Origin: an uncultured Bacteroidales bacterium
GTDB lineage: Bacteria > Bacteroidota > Bacteroidia > Bacteroidales > Bacteroidaceae
Assembly: GCA_902784475.1 (NCBI GenBank)
Contig: CACZUX010000020.1
Coordinates: 1-57,052, forward strand
Direction of reading: 5' to 3'
DNA length: 57,052 nucleotides
The translations under genes were made by a program, and so were the position numbers. The notes beneath the pieces were generated by a model, which saw only the letters and a program-made list of their open reading frames with translations, had not been told where the DNA came from and made no database searches. This document shows positions 42,456-50,396 of the stretch, one piece after another (position 1 is the stretch's first letter; every line of letters starts with the position of its first letter).

Positions 42456-43557
42456 GCTTTTTCTTCTTCTTTTTCTTTCGCTTGCTCTTAAGTACGTCGT
42501 CGAAACGGTGCAAGTCTTCCTGAGTGGCCAAATCTATGGGCTTGGGTGCAACACTCTTGCCGTCTTTTTCCAAAGACTTGGGTTTTTCGCCCTTTTTGTT
42601 CATGTTGATGATTTCCCAAGCCCTTTCTGCCGGGATGGTCGTTACGTTGGCAGCCAGTCGCTTGTCGCTTGAGTAGCTGACTTTTTCGGCAAGGATGTCC
42701 GCTTTAAACCAGTAGAAGTCGCCGTCCTGAGTGTTGAGCACGGCATCTTTCGGAGGTAGCTTGCGGGAGGCTTCCATATACTGATCCACCTCGTAATTCA
42801 TGCAGCATTTGAGCTTGGCACACTGCCCGGCCAATTTCTGTGAATTGAGGGTGAGGTCCTGGAATCGTGCAGCTGCAGTGCCCACGCTTTGGAAGTTTTT
42901 CATCCAGGTGGCACAGCACAATTCCCTGCCGCAGGGGCCGAATCCGCCGATGCGACCGGCTTCTTGGCGTGCGCCGATTTGCTTCATCTCGATGCGAACG
43001 TGGAAGGCTTCTGCCAGCACTTTGATGAGCTGTCGGAAATCCACACGGCCTTCTGCAATATAGTAGAAGATGGCCTTCCCGCCGTCGCCCTGATATTCCA
43101 CGTCGCCAATCTTCATTTCCAGTCCCAGGTCTTTGGCATATTGACGGGACTCAATCATGGTCTTGTGCTCACGCTTTTTGGCGGCCTCATATTTTTCGAG
43201 GTCAGCGTCTGTAGCGATGCGGTAGAGGCGCTTGATTTCGTCTTCGCTCTTGAGTCTGGCCTTGAGCATCTGCATCTGAGCCAGTCGGCCTGTCAGTGTC
43301 ACGATGCCGATGTCGTGCCCGGGAGAGGCTTCTACGGCAACGCAGTCACCTTTTTTGATTTCCAGATGATTGATGTTGTGGTAGTACCCCTTGCGGGTGT
43401 TCTTAAACTGGACTTCCACCAAATCCGTTACCTCTTGGTTGTCAGGTAGGTCGGCCAGGTAGTCAAAGACATTGTGCTGGCAGTAGTGGCCCACGTGCCA
43501 GCCTTTTCCTGAGAGCCCGCGTCCGGCGCCGCTTTTATATGTCAGTTCTTCGCTCAT
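42397..43557 (-). CDS. ricT: PSP1-domain protein (RicT/YaaT-like)
   Basis: A 386-residue cytosolic protein with the PSP1 domain (about 46-135, VEVQFKNTRKGYYHNI, GIVTLTGRLAQMQML). It then has the conserved cysteine-bearing centre FGPCGRELCCATWMKNFQ and LAGQCAKLKCCMNYEVDQY (about 207-260), and a Lys-rich tail with nine consecutive lysines after KSKR. In Bacillus the homologue belongs to an Fe-S-containing complex that promotes mRNA maturation by RNase Y. The cysteines here suit cluster binding. The role in Bacteroidetes is not established. Confidence 0.9.
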   Translation of the reverse strand: MSEELTYKSGAGRGLSGKGWHVGHYCQHNVFDYLADLPDNQEVTDLVEVQFKNTRKGYYHNINHLEIKKGDCVAVEASPGHDIGIVTLTGRLAQMQMLKARLKSEDEIKRLYRIATDADLEKYEAAKKREHKTMIESRQYAKDLGLEMKIGDVEYQGDGGKAIFYYIAEGRVDFRQLIKVLAEAFHVRIEMKQIGARQEAGRIGGFGPCGRELCCATWMKNFQSVGTAAARFQDLTLNSQKLAGQCAKLKCCMNYEVDQYMEASRKLPPKDAVLNTQDGDFYWFKADILAEKVSYSSDKRLAANVTTIPAERAWEIINMNKKGEKPKSLEKDGKSVAPKPIDLATQEDLHRFDDVLKSKRKKKKKKKHGSAQNNPNANPHPDTGAQ

Positions 43558-43570
43558 GAGGTTTAAGTGT

Positions 43571-44560
43571 TTATTGTATTAGCAGAACGATGATGTGCAG
43601 GGCGTAGTCAAAGAACACCATTCTGGCATTTACGTTCTGGGTGATGTCCCGTTGGGCGTGGTCGGTTTCTTCCGCGATGGGGATGATGTTGTTTTCATTG
43701 ATGAATCGCGCAAATTTTCCGCTGAACAAATTTTCTTCTTCCGTGAGCGAAATCATTTCCGGCTGTTTCAGGTTGTAGATGAAGTTGTCTCTGAGCAGGT
43801 GCTGGAAGTAGGAGAGCATTCGGCATTGCTTTTCCCTTCCCAAGCGGGAGGCGGTTTCGCTCCAGGCTCTTAATTCGCGTATTTTTCGTGCGTAGGCCAA
43901 ACGCATCAGTTGTACAAACAGATCAAAAAAGAGGCGCTCTTCCTCGCTGCCGATGCGCTGCTCCCGATCTGGTACATCAATCCTTTGGCAGCGGCTTTGG
44001 ATGGTGCCGAGCACTTTTTCGGGCTCTTCCGTGACCAGGATGAAGTGTGTCTTTGCGGGAGGTTCTTCAATCAGTTTGAGCAACTTGTTGGCCGCTTGCT
44101 CCATCAGTCTTTCCGGAAGCCAGATGAGCACCACGCGTCTGCCGCCTCTCGAGGCGTGCAGTTGCAACTTTTGCTGCAGGAGGTCGCTTTCGTTGACGTA
44201 GATGGTAAGCTGCTGGTTCTCAGCTTTGATTTTACCCATCCAGTCCTCCAACTTTGGACAGTCGTTCTCTTTCAGCAGATCCCTCCAAAGCGGTAGCCAC
44301 GGGTCGGTGGTGGGGTGGTCGCTGGTGTTTTTTTTATAAACGGGCAGTGTGAAATGCAGGTCGGGATGAGCCCATTCGCGGCTCATGTGACATTCAGGAC
44401 AGTCTTCGCAAACCTCTCCGTTTTGCTTCTCACACAGGAGCGCACGAGCCAGCCTCAACCCCATGGCCAGGGCATCGCTGTTGTTGCTGCCGGCCAAGAG
44501 CAGAGCTTGGGGCATGCGCTGCCCGCTCACAAGGCGTTTCAAACGGTCTTCCACTTGCAT
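43571..44560 (-). CDS. holB: DNA polymerase III delta-prime subunit with missing lid domain
   Basis: Clamp-loader subunit of the replicase. The 329-residue frame has the zinc cysteines Cys43, 51, 54 and 57, HPDLHFTLPV, MIWLPE-type VVLIWLPERLMEQAANKLLKLIEEPP (about 143-168) and a sensor-like TIQSRCQRIDVP (186-197). Relatives continue from there with a helical lid domain of about 40 residues before the collar; here DREQRIGSEEERLFFDLF follows at once. The N-terminal F-x-x-(V/I)-I-G-Q segment is also short. The collar domain is intact. The ATG at 44560 is chosen because it lies just downstream of a full promoter; in-frame sequence further upstream would precede that promoter. Confidence 0.85.
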   Translation of the reverse strand: MQVEDRLKRLVSGQRMPQALLLAGSNNSDALAMGLRLARALLCEKQNGEVCEDCPECHMSREWAHPDLHFTLPVYKKNTSDHPTTDPWLPLWRDLLKENDCPKLEDWMGKIKAENQQLTIYVNESDLLQQKLQLHASRGGRRVVLIWLPERLMEQAANKLLKLIEEPPAKTHFILVTEEPEKVLGTIQSRCQRIDVPDREQRIGSEEERLFFDLFVQLMRLAYARKIRELRAWSETASRLGREKQCRMLSYFQHLLRDNFIYNLKQPEMISLTEEENLFSGKFARFINENNIIPIAEETDHAQRDITQNVNARMVFFDYALHIIVLLIQ

Positions 44561-44568
44561 TTCGCGTG

Positions 44569-44599
44569 CAAAAATACAAAAAAAACACTTATTTTCAAA
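44569..44599 (-). promoter_or_regulatory. Promoter for holB-ricT-gldH, almost leaderless
   Basis: On the minus strand TTTG (44596-44599) is followed after 19 bases by TATTTTTG (44569-44576). The ATG is only 8 bases past the -7 box, so the mRNA leader should be just a few bases. Confidence 0.72.
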
Positions 44600-44615
44600 A
44601 AAAACTTCTGACGCG

Positions 44616-44648
44616 TTGGCGGGAACTCTCAACTTTTTTATATATTTG
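44616..44648 (+). promoter_or_regulatory. Promoter for the GH51 gene
   Basis: TTG at 44616-44618 and TATATTTG at 44641-44648, spacer 22 bases, followed by a 36-base leader. It is divergent from the holB promoter, with the two -33 elements about 17 bases apart. Confidence 0.62.
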
Positions 44649-44684
44649 GGACGTTGTAGACACATAAATACAAAAATAAATATC

Positions 44685-46664
44685 ATGAAATTAAAGAATT
44701 TGTTTCTTTGTGCTGCCTTTTCGGCAGTGATGCCCGTTGCGGCTCAGGACAATGTTGTGACTGTTGATGCCGCCAAGCCCGGCAGTGTGATTCAGCCCAC
44801 TATGTATGGTATCTTCTTCGAGGATATCAACTATGCAGCCGACGGCGGTCTTTATGGTGAGTTGGTGAAAAACCGTTCTTTCGAGTTCTCTCCCGACCAT
44901 CTTATGGGTTGGCAGGCTTTCGGTAAGGTTGAGGTGAAAAATGACGGCCCGTTCGACAAGAATCCTCATTACGTGCGTCTCTCTTGCGCCGGCCACAATG
45001 ACATATGGACCGGTCTTCAGAACGAAGGCTTCTTCGGTATCGGTCTGAAGCGTGATGCAGAGTATCGTTTCAGCATGTGGGCCCGCGTTCCCGACGGCAA
45101 GGTTCAGACGCTACGTGTTCAGCTGATTAACGAGTACGGCCTGGAGGAGCATCAGGAGTTTGCCTCTAAAGATATCAAGGTGACCTCTTCCGATTGGAAG
45201 AAGTACTCCGTGGTTATCAAGTCGCCCCGCACCATTCAGGATGCCAATCTGCGCCTGTTCCTCTGCTCTGAAAAGGGACGCAACGGCGACGGCGTGATGG
45301 ACGTGGAGCACATCTCTCTCTTCCCTGTGGATACCTGGATGGGCCACGAGAACGGTATGCGTAAGGATTTGGCTCAGGCGCTTTACGACATGCGTCCCGG
45401 TGTGTTCCGCTTCCCCGGCGGCTGTATTGTGGAAGGCGCCACGATGGATACCCGCTATCAGTGGAAAAACACTGTGGGCCCGGTGGAGAACCGCCCGCTT
45501 AACAAGAACCGTTGGGAGTCCACCTTTACCTATCGCTACTATCCCGATTATTTCCAGTCCTACGGTCTCGGTTTCTATGAATATTTCCTGCTTTCGGAGG
45601 AGCTCGGATCTGAGCCTCTCCCCGTGCTCAATGTCGGCATGGTGTGTCAGTTCCAAAACGGTGACGATGCCCACGCGCCCGCAACGGAGGCCGGTCTGAA
45701 GCCCTTTATCGACGACTGCAACGACCTCATCGAGTTTGCCAACGGCGACGTCAACACCAAGTGGGGCAAGCTGCGTGCAGAGATGGGTCATCCCGCTCCG
45801 TTCAACCTCAAGTTCCTCGGCATCGGCAACGAGCAGTGGGCCGATCCCTATTTCAAGCGTGTGAAGATTGTTTCCGACGCCGTCCGCAAGGTGCATCCCG
45901 AAATTAAGATTATCGGTACTTCCGGCCCCGACTCCGAGGGTCACAACTTCGACATCGGTTGGGAAGCCATGAAGGAGCAGAAGGCCGACCTCGTTGATGA
46001 GCATTTCTATCGCAACATCGACTGGTTCAAGAACCAGATGAATCGCTACGACGAGTACGACCGCAAGGGTCCGAAGGTGTTTGCCGGAGAGTATGCCTGC
46101 CATGACAAGGGCAAGAAGTACAACCATGCCGGCGCTTCGATTTACGAGGCAGCTTTCATGCTGAATCTCGAGAAGAATGCCGACGTGGTGCACATGGCCA
46201 CCTACGCTCCTCTCTTCGCTCATGTGAAGGGATGGCAGTGGCGTCCCGATGCCATCTGGTATGACAACCTGCGTTCGGCACGCACGGCCTCTTATTGGGT
46301 GCAGGCGCTCTTCTCTCAGAACAAGGGCACTAATGTGCTCACCACTTCTCTTTCCAATCCTACACCCAAGGGTGAAGACGGTTTCTTCGCTCAGGCTTGC
46401 CTTGACAGCAAGAAGGGCGAGTATATCGTGAAAGTTGTCAACACCCAAGAGAAGGCGGAGAGCGTACGCATTGACCTTAAGGGTGTCAAGAAGATTGGTG
46501 CCGTGAAGGCCATCGCGCTCGACCTCTCCGACTACGAGTTGGAGAACACTGTGGACAATCCTAATGCCATCACACCTCAGGAAAGCGTTCTCAAGGCTGA
46601 CGGCACAAGTATCAGTTTCACCGTTCCTGCCAAGAACTTCATTGTGGTGATTGCTGAAAAGTAA
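44685..46664 (+). CDS. Alpha-L-arabinofuranosidase (GH51)
   Basis: Exported retaining glycosidase that removes arabinofuranose from arabinan or arabinoxylan. The 659-residue protein has a signal peptide ending PVAAQ (residue 21), then MYGIFFEDINYAADGGLYGELVKNRSFE-type entry to the barrel, an inserted carbohydrate-binding-like jelly roll (about 80-210), and the catalytic barrel with acid/base Glu383 in GIGNEQWADP and nucleophile Glu469 in AGEYACHD. A C-terminal beta-domain ends ISFTVPAKNFIVVIAEK. It precedes glmM by 18 bases. The start at 44685 follows the promoter; the in-frame sequence upstream overlaps holB and is not coding. Confidence 0.93.
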   Translation: MKLKNLFLCAAFSAVMPVAAQDNVVTVDAAKPGSVIQPTMYGIFFEDINYAADGGLYGELVKNRSFEFSPDHLMGWQAFGKVEVKNDGPFDKNPHYVRLSCAGHNDIWTGLQNEGFFGIGLKRDAEYRFSMWARVPDGKVQTLRVQLINEYGLEEHQEFASKDIKVTSSDWKKYSVVIKSPRTIQDANLRLFLCSEKGRNGDGVMDVEHISLFPVDTWMGHENGMRKDLAQALYDMRPGVFRFPGGCIVEGATMDTRYQWKNTVGPVENRPLNKNRWESTFTYRYYPDYFQSYGLGFYEYFLLSEELGSEPLPVLNVGMVCQFQNGDDAHAPATEAGLKPFIDDCNDLIEFANGDVNTKWGKLRAEMGHPAPFNLKFLGIGNEQWADPYFKRVKIVSDAVRKVHPEIKIIGTSGPDSEGHNFDIGWEAMKEQKADLVDEHFYRNIDWFKNQMNRYDEYDRKGPKVFAGEYACHDKGKKYNHAGASIYEAAFMLNLEKNADVVHMATYAPLFAHVKGWQWRPDAIWYDNLRSARTASYWVQALFSQNKGTNVLTTSLSNPTPKGEDGFFAQACLDSKKGEYIVKVVNTQEKAESVRIDLKGVKKIGAVKAIALDLSDYELENTVDNPNAITPQESVLKADGTSISFTVPAKNFIVVIAEK

Positions 46665-46682
46665 CTCAAAATCTTTTGTGCC

Positions 46683-48080
46683 ATGACTTTAATTAAGTCT
46701 ATTTCCGGCATCCGCGGCACCATTGGTGGTGCTGCGGGTGATACTTTAAATCCGCTCGATATAGTTAAATTCACCTCGGCTTATGCCACGCTCGTCCGCC
46801 GCACCCATCCTAACGGTTCCAACAAGATTGTCGTCGGACGCGATGCCCGTATTTCCGGCGAAATGGTGAAGAATGTGGTGTGCGGCACTCTGATGGGCAT
46901 GGGTTTTGATGTGGTCAACATCGGCTTTGCTTCCACGCCCACTACTGAGGTGGCAGTCACGATTGAGGGTGCCGACGGCGGTATCATCCTCACTGCGTCC
47001 CACAATCCCCGCCAGTGGAATGCCCTGAAGTTGCTCAACAACGAGGGTGAGTTCTTGAACAAGAATGAGGGTGAGGAGGTGCTGCGCATTGCAGAGGCAG
47101 AAGAATTTACCTATGCCGACGTCGATCATCTGGGCCACTATCGCGAGGACAACAGTTACGACCAGAAGCATATTGACATGGTGCTTAATCTGGATCTGGT
47201 CGACGTGGAGGCCATTAAGAAAGCCGACTTCCATGTGGCGTTTGACGCTGTCAATTCCGTGGGCGGCATCATCCTGCCCAAGTTGTTCGAGCAACTCGGC
47301 GTGCGCCATGTCACCGGTCTTTATACGGAGCCTACCGGTGATTTTCAACACAATCCCGAGCCCCTGGAGAAAAACCTTTCCGACATCAAGGCTCTGATGC
47401 AGAAGGGCGGACAGGACATCGGTTTCGTCGTGGATCCCGATGTGGACCGTTTGGCTCTTTTCTGTGAGGACGGCACCATGTACGGCGAGGAGTATACGCT
47501 GGTCACTGTCGCTGATTACATCCTGCAGCATACGCCCGGTAACACGGTGTCCAACCTTTCTTCAACGCGCGCGCTGAGAGATGTTACGGAGCGTTTCCCC
47601 GGCTGTCGCTATACGGCAGCTGCCGTTGGCGAGGTCAATGTGGTGACGAAGATGAAGGAGACTCATGCCGTCATCGGCGGCGAGGGCAACGGCGGTGTCA
47701 TTTATCCCGCAGCCCACAACGGCCGCGACGCCCTTGTGGGCATAGCGCTCATCCTGACTTATCTGGCCAAGCGCTGCATGAAGACCAGTGAGCTGCGTGC
47801 CACATATCCGCCCTATCAGATTGCCAAAAACCGCATAGATCTCACGTCCGATACGGATGTGGATGCCATTCTTCGCAAGGTGAAATCCATGTACGAGAGC
47901 GAGCCCGGTGTCAGCGTCACTGATATCGACGGTGTGAAGATAGACTTCCCCGACCGTTGGGTGCATCTGCGCAAGTCGAATACGGAGCCGATCGTCCGTG
48001 TCTATTCCGAGGCTTCAACGATGGAGGCCGCCGACGAGATTGGCAAGAAGATCATGGATGTCGTCTATTCCTTCCAGTGA
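46683..48080 (+). CDS. glmM: Phosphoglucosamine mutase
   Basis: Converts glucosamine-6-phosphate to glucosamine-1-phosphate for UDP-GlcNAc, wall and LPS synthesis. The 465-residue alpha-D-phosphohexomutase has SGIRGTIGG (8-16), the active-site phosphoserine Ser106 in TASHNPRQWNALKLL, the metal loop DPDVDRLALF, the sugar-binding GGEGNGGVIYP and the C-terminal phosphate loop RKSNTEPIVRVYSEA. Such Bacteroidetes enzymes are annotated as GlmM, though phosphomannomutase or phosphoglucomutase activity is hard to exclude by sequence. Confidence 0.92.
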   Translation: MTLIKSISGIRGTIGGAAGDTLNPLDIVKFTSAYATLVRRTHPNGSNKIVVGRDARISGEMVKNVVCGTLMGMGFDVVNIGFASTPTTEVAVTIEGADGGIILTASHNPRQWNALKLLNNEGEFLNKNEGEEVLRIAEAEEFTYADVDHLGHYREDNSYDQKHIDMVLNLDLVDVEAIKKADFHVAFDAVNSVGGIILPKLFEQLGVRHVTGLYTEPTGDFQHNPEPLEKNLSDIKALMQKGGQDIGFVVDPDVDRLALFCEDGTMYGEEYTLVTVADYILQHTPGNTVSNLSSTRALRDVTERFPGCRYTAAAVGEVNVVTKMKETHAVIGGEGNGGVIYPAAHNGRDALVGIALILTYLAKRCMKTSELRATYPPYQIAKNRIDLTSDTDVDAILRKVKSMYESEPGVSVTDIDGVKIDFPDRWVHLRKSNTEPIVRVYSEASTMEAADEIGKKIMDVVYSFQ

Positions 48081-48086
48081 CAGGGA

Positions 48087-48959
48087 ATGAGGTTGGTCGA
48101 GTACTTTAAGGCGGAAAACGAGGAGCACTTGAAGAAATTGAAGGCCCGCGTCTATCGCATCATCTTCTACAGCGACACTCCGGCCGGTAAGCTCTTTGAT
48201 GTCCTGTTGCTGTGGGCCATCGTGCTTTCCGTCCTTCTGGTGATTGTGGAGAGCATGCAGGGTCTGCCGCCCCTCGCCAAGAAGGTGTTCGAGGTGTTGG
48301 AGTATGTCTTCACGTTCTTTTTCACCTTGGAGTATTTGTGTCGTGTCTGGTGTTCCAGAGAGCCGCGTCGCTACATCTTCTCTTTCTTCGGCATAGTGGA
48401 CCTTTTGGCCACATTGCCACTCTACATCGGATGGTTTTTCGGTCCGGTGCGCTATCTGATGATTGTGCGTACGTTCCGTCTCATTCGCGTGTTCCGTGTC
48501 TTCAAGCTCTTTTCTTTCCTTGAAGAGGGTGACCGCTTGATACGTTCGCTGATTCTGTCTTCGCGCAAGATCATGGTGTTCTTCCTCTTTGTTGTCATCA
48601 TGGTGATTTCGCTCGGAACCCTGATGTTTATGATAGAGGGCAACCAACCGAACACTCAGTTCCACGACATTCCCTCCAGCATCTATTGGGCTGTGGTGAC
48701 GATGACCACGGTGGGCTACGGTGATATCGCTCCTGTAACACATCTTGGGCGTATGCTCTCCATGTTGGTAATGCTTCTGGGCTACACCATCATGGCAGTG
48801 CCGACGGGCATTGTTTCTGCCCAGTTCGTTCACGATCGCCATATTTTTGATGCTGTCGGTCCTAAATGTCCGGAGTGCGGCTCGCCGATTACCGATGATA
48901 TGAACTATTGCCCTCATTGCGGACTGCCGCTCCAACCTCATCAAACCGTAGCCTCATGA
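48087..48959 (+). CDS. Voltage-gated-type potassium channel with C-terminal zinc ribbon
   Basis: A six-helix ion channel subunit, 290 residues, expected to form tetramers in the inner membrane. S1-S3 span about 34-115. S4 carries regularly spaced arginines (VRTFRLIRVFRVFKLF, 127-142). The pore helix and selectivity filter TMTTVGYGD (205-213) indicate K+. After S6 a short tail carries Cys261-x2-Cys264 and Cys275-x2-Cys278, a zinc-ribbon. The gene starts 6 bases after glmM. Gating by voltage is inferred from S4. The ribbon may act in assembly or redox/metal sensing, which is speculation. Confidence 0.9.
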   Translation: MRLVEYFKAENEEHLKKLKARVYRIIFYSDTPAGKLFDVLLLWAIVLSVLLVIVESMQGLPPLAKKVFEVLEYVFTFFFTLEYLCRVWCSREPRRYIFSFFGIVDLLATLPLYIGWFFGPVRYLMIVRTFRLIRVFRVFKLFSFLEEGDRLIRSLILSSRKIMVFFLFVVIMVISLGTLMFMIEGNQPNTQFHDIPSSIYWAVVTMTTVGYGDIAPVTHLGRMLSMLVMLLGYTIMAVPTGIVSAQFVHDRHIFDAVGPKCPECGSPITDDMNYCPHCGLPLQPHQTVAS

Positions 48960-49396
48960 TTCATCATCCGCTTATATGGTTCCGGCGTTTCCGCCACCGC
49001 AAGGGCTACGGCGTTCATTCTCCGTTTGCCTACACTTTCCTGCGCGATGTCATCTACGAGGGCAATCACTACTATGCTTACGATGAGATAGAAAAGACGC
49101 TTTGCGGCAACTGGTGGCAGCGTATGGTGATGCGCAAGCGCGAGCGTTTGCTCTTTCGTCTTAAGAATTGGTGCGGAGAGCATCCGTTCATTCATGCGAT
49201 GTCGTGGAGTAGTGATGTAGCCAAACAGCTTACGCCCGATGCCATGCTGGTGTTGGACCGCCTGCAGGACAATCTGGTGGCCTGGCGACGCATCCAGAAG
49301 GACGGACGCACCCGAGTCACCTTTGATCTCTACGATCTGGGCATCGCCCTGTTCAATCCGGAGTTGACCAAACAAAACTATATTGTCAATTGGTAG
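48956..49396 (+). CDS. Methyltransferase-like protein lacking the cofactor-binding core
   Basis: The 146-residue product starts at the ATG overlapping the channel stop (ATGA at 48956-48959). It begins with the RKGYGVHSPFAYTFLRDVIYEG motif (about 15-36) found at the N-terminus of a Bacteroidetes family related to SAM-dependent methyltransferases. It ends like those proteins with VTFDLYDLGIALFNPELTKQNYIVNW. The middle Rossmann portion with the glycine-rich SAM loop seems missing (relatives are about 230-250 residues). Either a degenerate protein or one shortened by deletion near 49170-49220. No function can be assigned. Confidence 0.7.
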   Translation: MIHHPLIWFRRFRHRKGYGVHSPFAYTFLRDVIYEGNHYYAYDEIEKTLCGNWWQRMVMRKRERLLFRLKNWCGEHPFIHAMSWSSDVAKQLTPDAMLVLDRLQDNLVAWRRIQKDGRTRVTFDLYDLGIALFNPELTKQNYIVNW

Positions 49397-49453
49397 ACAT
49401 ATTTCAGTGAGAGTATAATTAACATAAATATTTCATAGAAAAGTACAAACATT

Positions 49454-49675
49454 ATGTATTGGACATTGGAATTGGCCTCTAAGCTTGAGGATGCTCCTTG
49501 GCCTGCAACACGTGAAGAACTCATCGACTACGCCGTGCGCAGCGGAGCGCCCCTTGAGGTGATAGAAAATCTCGAGGAGATGGAGGATGAAGGTGAGATC
49601 TACGAAAACATCGAGGATCTCTGGCCGGATTATCCCACAAAGGAGGATTTCCTCTTCAACGAGGACGAGTATTAA
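49454..49675 (+). CDS. DUF2795 small acidic protein
   Basis: A 73-residue, strongly acidic protein: WTLELASKLEDAPWPATREEL (3-23), then IDYAVRSGAPLEVIENLEEM and EDLWPDYPTKEDFLFNEDEY. The pattern of a small helical bundle with a WP.T..EL..YA...GAP..V..NL core is DUF2795. Highly conserved homologues of near-identical length are widespread in Bacteroidales, but the function is unknown. It sits 57 bases after the methyltransferase-like gene with no clear promoter box. Confidence 0.88.
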   Translation: MYWTLELASKLEDAPWPATREELIDYAVRSGAPLEVIENLEEMEDEGEIYENIEDLWPDYPTKEDFLFNEDEY

Positions 49676-49792
49676 TAGCTGAGCGACCGGAGTTTGCTGC
49701 AGCAGCGGGCTCCTTGTGTTCGCCGTCTGGTTATGTGCTCCCTGCTTTCGGGCGGGAGGACAAAGGTTAATCACACAACATCATTCATAGTT

Positions 49793-50338
49793 ATGTCTCA
49801 GATTTATGATTTCAAGTCCCTGACGAGCAGGGGCAAAGAGTTAGATTTTGCACAGTTTCGCGGCAAGGTGCTCTTGGTTGTCAACACGGCCAGCAAGTGT
49901 GGCTTCACACCACAGTTTGCTGGTTTGGAGGAGCTCAACAAGAAGTATAAAGATCGCGGTCTGGTGGTCATCGGTTTCCCCTGCAACCAGTTTAAGGAGC
50001 AGGATCCCGGGTCCGACGGTCAGATAGAGGAGTTCTGTCAGTTGAACTACGGCGTGTCGTTTCAGATTATGAAGAAGACCGACGTCAACGGTGCGGCTGC
50101 AGAGCCCATTTTCCAGTATCTGAAGACGCAGGCTCCCACTGAGGAATACTCCGGCCTGAAGGCCAAGGCTGCCAAGGCGCTTTTCAAGACCCTTAGCAAG
50201 AGTGTGGAGAAGGACAGTGACATCAAATGGAATTTCACGAAGTTCCTCGTTTCACGCGACGGCGGGACTGTCAAGCGCTATGCGCCCACCACGACGCCGG
50301 CCAAGATGGAGCAGGACATCGAGGAGATGCTGGGCTAA
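49793..50338 (+). CDS. Glutathione-peroxidase-family peroxidase (cytosolic)
   Basis: A 181-residue thiol peroxidase. Peroxidatic Cys36 lies in NTASKCGFTPQ and a second conserved Cys64 in GFPCNQF; the WNFTKFLV motif supplies the Trp/Asn of the catalytic site. Bacterial homologues usually use thioredoxin rather than glutathione. No signal peptide, so cytoplasmic. I chose ATG 49793 because the preceding in-frame stretch has no family similarity. It is convergent with the EFR1 gene and has an exported paralogue at 51177. Confidence 0.92.
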   Translation: MSQIYDFKSLTSRGKELDFAQFRGKVLLVVNTASKCGFTPQFAGLEELNKKYKDRGLVVIGFPCNQFKEQDPGSDGQIEEFCQLNYGVSFQIMKKTDVNGAAAEPIFQYLKTQAPTEEYSGLKAKAAKALFKTLSKSVEKDSDIKWNFTKFLVSRDGGTVKRYAPTTTPAKMEQDIEEMLG

Positions 50339-50367
50339 TTCTCTTGTTTCTTTTTGCAAATACAAAC

Positions 50368-50396
50368 CGGGCATCTGCATTTATTGCGGGTGCCCG
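50368..50396 (-). terminator. Hairpin between convergent peroxidase and EFR1 genes
   Basis: CGGGCATCTGC pairs with GCGGGTGCCCG (two G-U pairs) across ATTTATT. On the minus strand it is followed by GTTTGTATTTGC. It overlaps the last codons of the EFR1 gene, so its role is uncertain. Confidence 0.4.

Noticed and set aside
44463..44684. N-terminal extension of the GH51 gene
   Set aside because: It would overlap holB and both promoters; the ATG at 44685 begins a standard signal peptide.
49676..49792. Extra N-terminal extension of the peroxidase
   Set aside because: The in-frame residues before 49793 show no family similarity; the ATG at 49793 gives the normal start.
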